DNA of 6,332 nt from Desulfobacterales bacterium (GTDB lineage Bacteria; Desulfobacterota; Desulfobacteria; Desulfobacterales; C00003060), in NCBI GenBank assembly GCA_030613145.1, contig JAUWMM010000115.1, positions 1-6,332 on the forward strand. Direction: 5' to 3'. Positions 3,870 to 6,332 of this stretch are shown in pieces. Numbering within the stretch: the first letter of the stretch is position 1; each line of letters begins with the position of its first letter. Both the position numbers and the translations under genes were made by a program. The notes under the pieces were generated by a model. The model worked only from the letters and a program-made list of their open reading frames with translations. It was not told the origin of the DNA and ran no database searches.

Positions 3870-6290
3870 CTAATGCTTGGGTAGGGCGACCTTCAACACT
3901 TCGTCCATGGTATCGACGAAATGGAACTGAGTTGACTTACGGACTTTCTTAGGTACATCTTCAAGGTCCTTCTCGTTCCACTTTGGCAGGATGAGCCTCT
4001 TGATCCCTGTACGATGAGCGGCAAGCACTTTCTCCTTGATTCCCCCCACTGGAAGGACTTGTCCCCTCAACGTAATTTCACCGCTCATGGCCAGGTCGCT
4101 GGGCACAGTCTTATCAGTAAGGAGAGAGGCCAGGGCGGTCAGCATGGTGACCCCGGCTGAAGGGCCATCCTTGGGAATGGCTCCGGCCGGAACGTGAATA
4201 TGAATATCCTGGTTGTCGTAGAAGCTTTCGGGGATGCCGAGCTCTTTGGCATGGGAACGAATAAAGCTGAGGGCCGCCGTGGCAGATTCCTTCATGACGT
4301 CGCCAAGCTGGCCGGTCAAAGTCAAACCGTGGTTTCCTTTCATCTTGGTCGCCTCAACAAAGAGTAGGTCCCCACCTGCCTGGGTCCATGCCAAGCCCGC
4401 AGCCACACCAGGTACTGATATCCGCTCGCTCATCTCAGAACGAAATCGGACAGGTCCCAAAAATTTATGGAGTTCTCTTACCTTGACGTGTGCCGGCCCC
4501 TTGGCTCCTTCCGCCACTTTGGTGGCCACGCCGCGACATATGGCGGCTATCTCTCGTTCAAGGTTCCTTAAACCGGCTTCACGCGTGTAGCCGGATATGA
4601 TGCCTCTGATAGCGCCTACCGTGAGGCTAAGCAGTTCGGGGGTGAGGCCATGTGCCTCCAATTGACGGGGAATGAGATAGCGTTGAGCAATCTTCACCTT
4701 TTCTTCTTGCGTATAGCCCACTAGGTCCAACACCTCCATGCGGTCTTGAAGTGCCGGGGGAATGGTGTCCAGGATGTTGGCGGTAGTAATAAACATCACC
4801 TTGGTAAGGTCAAAGGGAACATCAAGGTAATGATCGGAAAAGGAAAAGTTTTGCTCCGGATCAAGTACCTCCAGGAGGGCTGAAGAAGGGTCACCTCGAA
4901 AATCAGTTCCCACTTTGTCGATCTCATCCAGCATGAAGACTGGGTTATTGCTCTCGGCTCGCCTGATTTGCTGGATGATTCGCCCAGGCAGCGCACCCAC
5001 ATAGGTCCGGCGGTGGCCTCGTATTTCAGCCTCATCACGCACTCCGCCCAGCGATATGCGGACAAACTTTCTGCCCAGTGCCCTGGCAATGGAACGGCCC
5101 AAAGATGTCTTGCCCGTACCGGGGGGACCTGCAAAGCAGAGTATTGGGCCTTTGGAGTCGGGCTTTAGCTTGCGGACAGCCAGATATTCTATGATGCGTT
5201 TCTTTACCTTCTCCAAATTGTAATGGTCTTCATCCAAGACCTTCCGGGCAGCCTTAATATCCAAAATATCTTCAGTGCTTTCATTCCAGGGAAGTACGGT
5301 CAACCAGTCCAGGTAGGTGGAGGCAACCGTGTACTCAGATGAAGACGGATGCATGCGTCCCAAGCGTTCCAGTTCCCGCTCCGCCTCTTTCCTGGCCTCC
5401 TCGGGAAGTTTTTTCTTTGCAATTTTGGCCCGGTACTCCTCAACCTCTATCTTGCTTTCATCCTTTTCCCCCAGTTCATCCTTGATTGCCTTAAGCTGTT
5501 GCCGCAAATAGAACTCCCGCTGAGTTTTGTCCAGGTCCTGCTTTACCTGAGACTGGATCTTCTGTCCCAACTCAAGGACTTGAAGCTCTCGGTTGATTAA
5601 TCGTGTGACCTCTTTCAGGCGTTCCTTCATGTCTTGACTATCAAGGATCTTTTGCTTTTCCTCCTTGTTTATGTTCAGGCTCGACGCAATGAGGTCTGCA
5701 AGCATTCCACCATCATCGAGCGATCTAGCCAAGGCGCCTAGCTCATCTGGAAGGTAAGGAGAAAGCTTTAGTACTCTTTGGAACAGCCCCCCCAGATTGC
5801 TCGTCATGGCATCTACTTCGATGTCCTTGGTGGTTTGCTCAGGGATGGTCTCAATCCGGGCACGAAGATACGGCTTGTCTGAAACGTATTCCTCAATTCG
5901 AAACCGCCCGACGCCTTGAACAAGGAGTTGGGTCCCTTTCTCATCAGGTTTGGCCATCTTCAGGATTAACGCTATGGTGCCCACGCCATAAAGGTCCTGG
6001 GGTTTGGGGTAAGTATTCAGTTTTTTCTTCTTGGAAACAAGGATGCCTATGCGGCGGTCTTTTCCCATGGCCTCATCGACCAATGCCTGGGATTCCTCTC
6101 CATGGACCACAAGAGGGAGGACCATTCTGGGAAAGAGTGTCAGATTTATGACCGGCAAGATCGGCAATACCTCTGAAACCTTGTCGGTTTTATTTCCTGT
6201 TGGCGAAGCATGGTTATCGTGTTCTGGTACCATGGCTATATCTCCTGATTGTGCATCTATTAATTTCTCCGATTTTTTCATTCCGCCCAA
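3870..6290 (-). CDS. lon: ATP-dependent Lon protease (family S16)
   Basis: This cytoplasmic AAA+ serine protease degrades misfolded and selected regulatory proteins as a homohexamer. The 806-residue protein is complete, slightly longer than E. coli Lon (784) because of a polar N-terminal tail of about 40 residues. The order is: LON substrate-recognition domain (about 41-240, from [20 protein letters not shown]); a charged helical/coiled-coil linker (about 240-315); and the AAA+ core, with Walker A GPPGTGKT (388-395), Walker B FMLDEIDK (452-459), sensor-1 Asn504 in TTAN, the arginine in LQDRMEV (Arg517) and the sensor-2 region [13 protein letters not shown]. The protease domain starts near 600, with catalytic Ser711 in KDGPSAG and Lys754 in GGIKEK. 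Their 43-residue spacing equals that of the S679/K722 dyad in E. coli. It is therefore expected to be active. The start is taken as TTG 6290, because GGAGGG lies eight bases upstream; ATG at 6281 is the alternative. The promoter lies outside the window. Confidence 0.97.
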   Translation of the reverse strand: MGGMKKSEKLIDAQSGDIAMVPEHDNHASPTGNKTDKVSEVLPILPVINLTLFPRMVLPLVVHGEESQALVDEAMGKDRRIGILVSKKKKLNTYPKPQDLYGVGTIALILKMAKPDEKGTQLLVQGVGRFRIEEYVSDKPYLRARIETIPEQTTKDIEVDAMTSNLGGLFQRVLKLSPYLPDELGALARSLDDGGMLADLIASSLNINKEEKQKILDSQDMKERLKEVTRLINRELQVLELGQKIQSQVKQDLDKTQREFYLRQQLKAIKDELGEKDESKIEVEEYRAKIAKKKLPEEARKEAERELERLGRMHPSSSEYTVASTYLDWLTVLPWNESTEDILDIKAARKVLDEDHYNLEKVKKRIIEYLAVRKLKPDSKGPILCFAGPPGTGKTSLGRSIARALGRKFVRISLGGVRDEAEIRGHRRTYVGALPGRIIQQIRRAESNNPVFMLDEIDKVGTDFRGDPSSALLEVLDPEQNFSFSDHYLDVPFDLTKVMFITTANILDTIPPALQDRMEVLDLVGYTQEEKVKIAQRYLIPRQLEAHGLTPELLSLTVGAIRGIISGYTREAGLRNLEREIAAICRGVATKVAEGAKGPAHVKVRELHKFLGPVRFRSEMSERISVPGVAAGLAWTQAGGDLLFVEATKMKGNHGLTLTGQLGDVMKESATAALSFIRSHAKELGIPESFYDNQDIHIHVPAGAIPKDGPSAGVTMLTALASLLTDKTVPSDLAMSGEITLRGQVLPVGGIKEKVLAAHRTGIKRLILPKWNEKDLEDVPKKVRKSTQFHFVDTMDEVLKVALPKH

Positions 6291-6298
6291 GGCGTATT

Positions 6299-6304
6299 CC
6301 CTCC
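6299..6304 (-). promoter_or_regulatory. Ribosome binding site of lon, favouring a TTG start
   Basis: On the minus strand GGAGGG is eight bases before TTG (6290-6288). It is 17 bases from the next in-frame ATG (6281-6279), which is too far. The ATG has only GGCGGA directly abutting it, which is too close. Confidence 0.65.
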
Positions 6305-6332
6305 GTGGCTATAGGCCAATTTGGGCAAAGCA

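Noticed and set aside
4234..4590. Plus-strand open frames inside the lon gene (also 4968-5168, 5317-5511, 5349-5600)
   Set aside because: They are antisense shadows of the lon reading frame, with no domain signal of their own.

Overview
The window looks like chromosomal DNA from a mesophilic Gram-negative bacterium, most likely a Desulfobacterota (delta-proteobacterial, Desulfobacterales-like) lineage. This is inferred from protein character: a LeuT-like sodium symporter, a stand-alone PilZ protein, a Lys-rich histone-H1-like protein with a C-terminal winged-helix-like module, and a bacterial Lon. No rRNA or other phylogenetic marker is present, so the placement is tentative.

Layout, left to right. 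(1) 1-1074, plus: the C-terminal two thirds of an NSS-family sodium:solute symporter, cut by the window edge. (2) 1249-2106, plus: complete NAD kinase (nadK) with a plausible sigma70 promoter of its own. (3) 2107-2780: about 670 bases without a convincing intact gene, and the most interesting part. It starts with a roughly 60% GC, hairpin-rich segment, then switches to an AT-rich (about 38% GC) cassette of about 240 bp bounded by 20-bp perfect inverted repeats. That cassette holds a 48-codon open frame that looks like a gene relic. A diverged third copy of the repeat follows, together with a near-consensus sigma54 (-24/-12) promoter and a 7-bp-arm palindrome. (4) 2781-3269, plus: PilZ-domain protein, whose start is set by a strong Shine-Dalgarno. 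(5) 3396-3788, plus: small, very basic H1-like protein, preceded by a long hairpin. (6) 3870-6290, minus: complete ATP-dependent Lon protease, convergent with the H1-like gene and probably starting at TTG.

The protein-coding genes belong to known families and do not form one obvious pathway: amino-acid-type uptake, NADP supply, probable c-di-GMP response, nucleoid/DNA binding and protein quality control. I did not find a complete new defence or mobile system. The best candidate for something undescribed is the repeat family between nadK and the pilZ gene. Three copies (two forming a MITE-like inverted pair, one lying in the pilZ leader) share a core reading AAAGGGTTTTGAAACA, and each can be read in a frame giving Lys-Gly-Phe-Glu-Thr.
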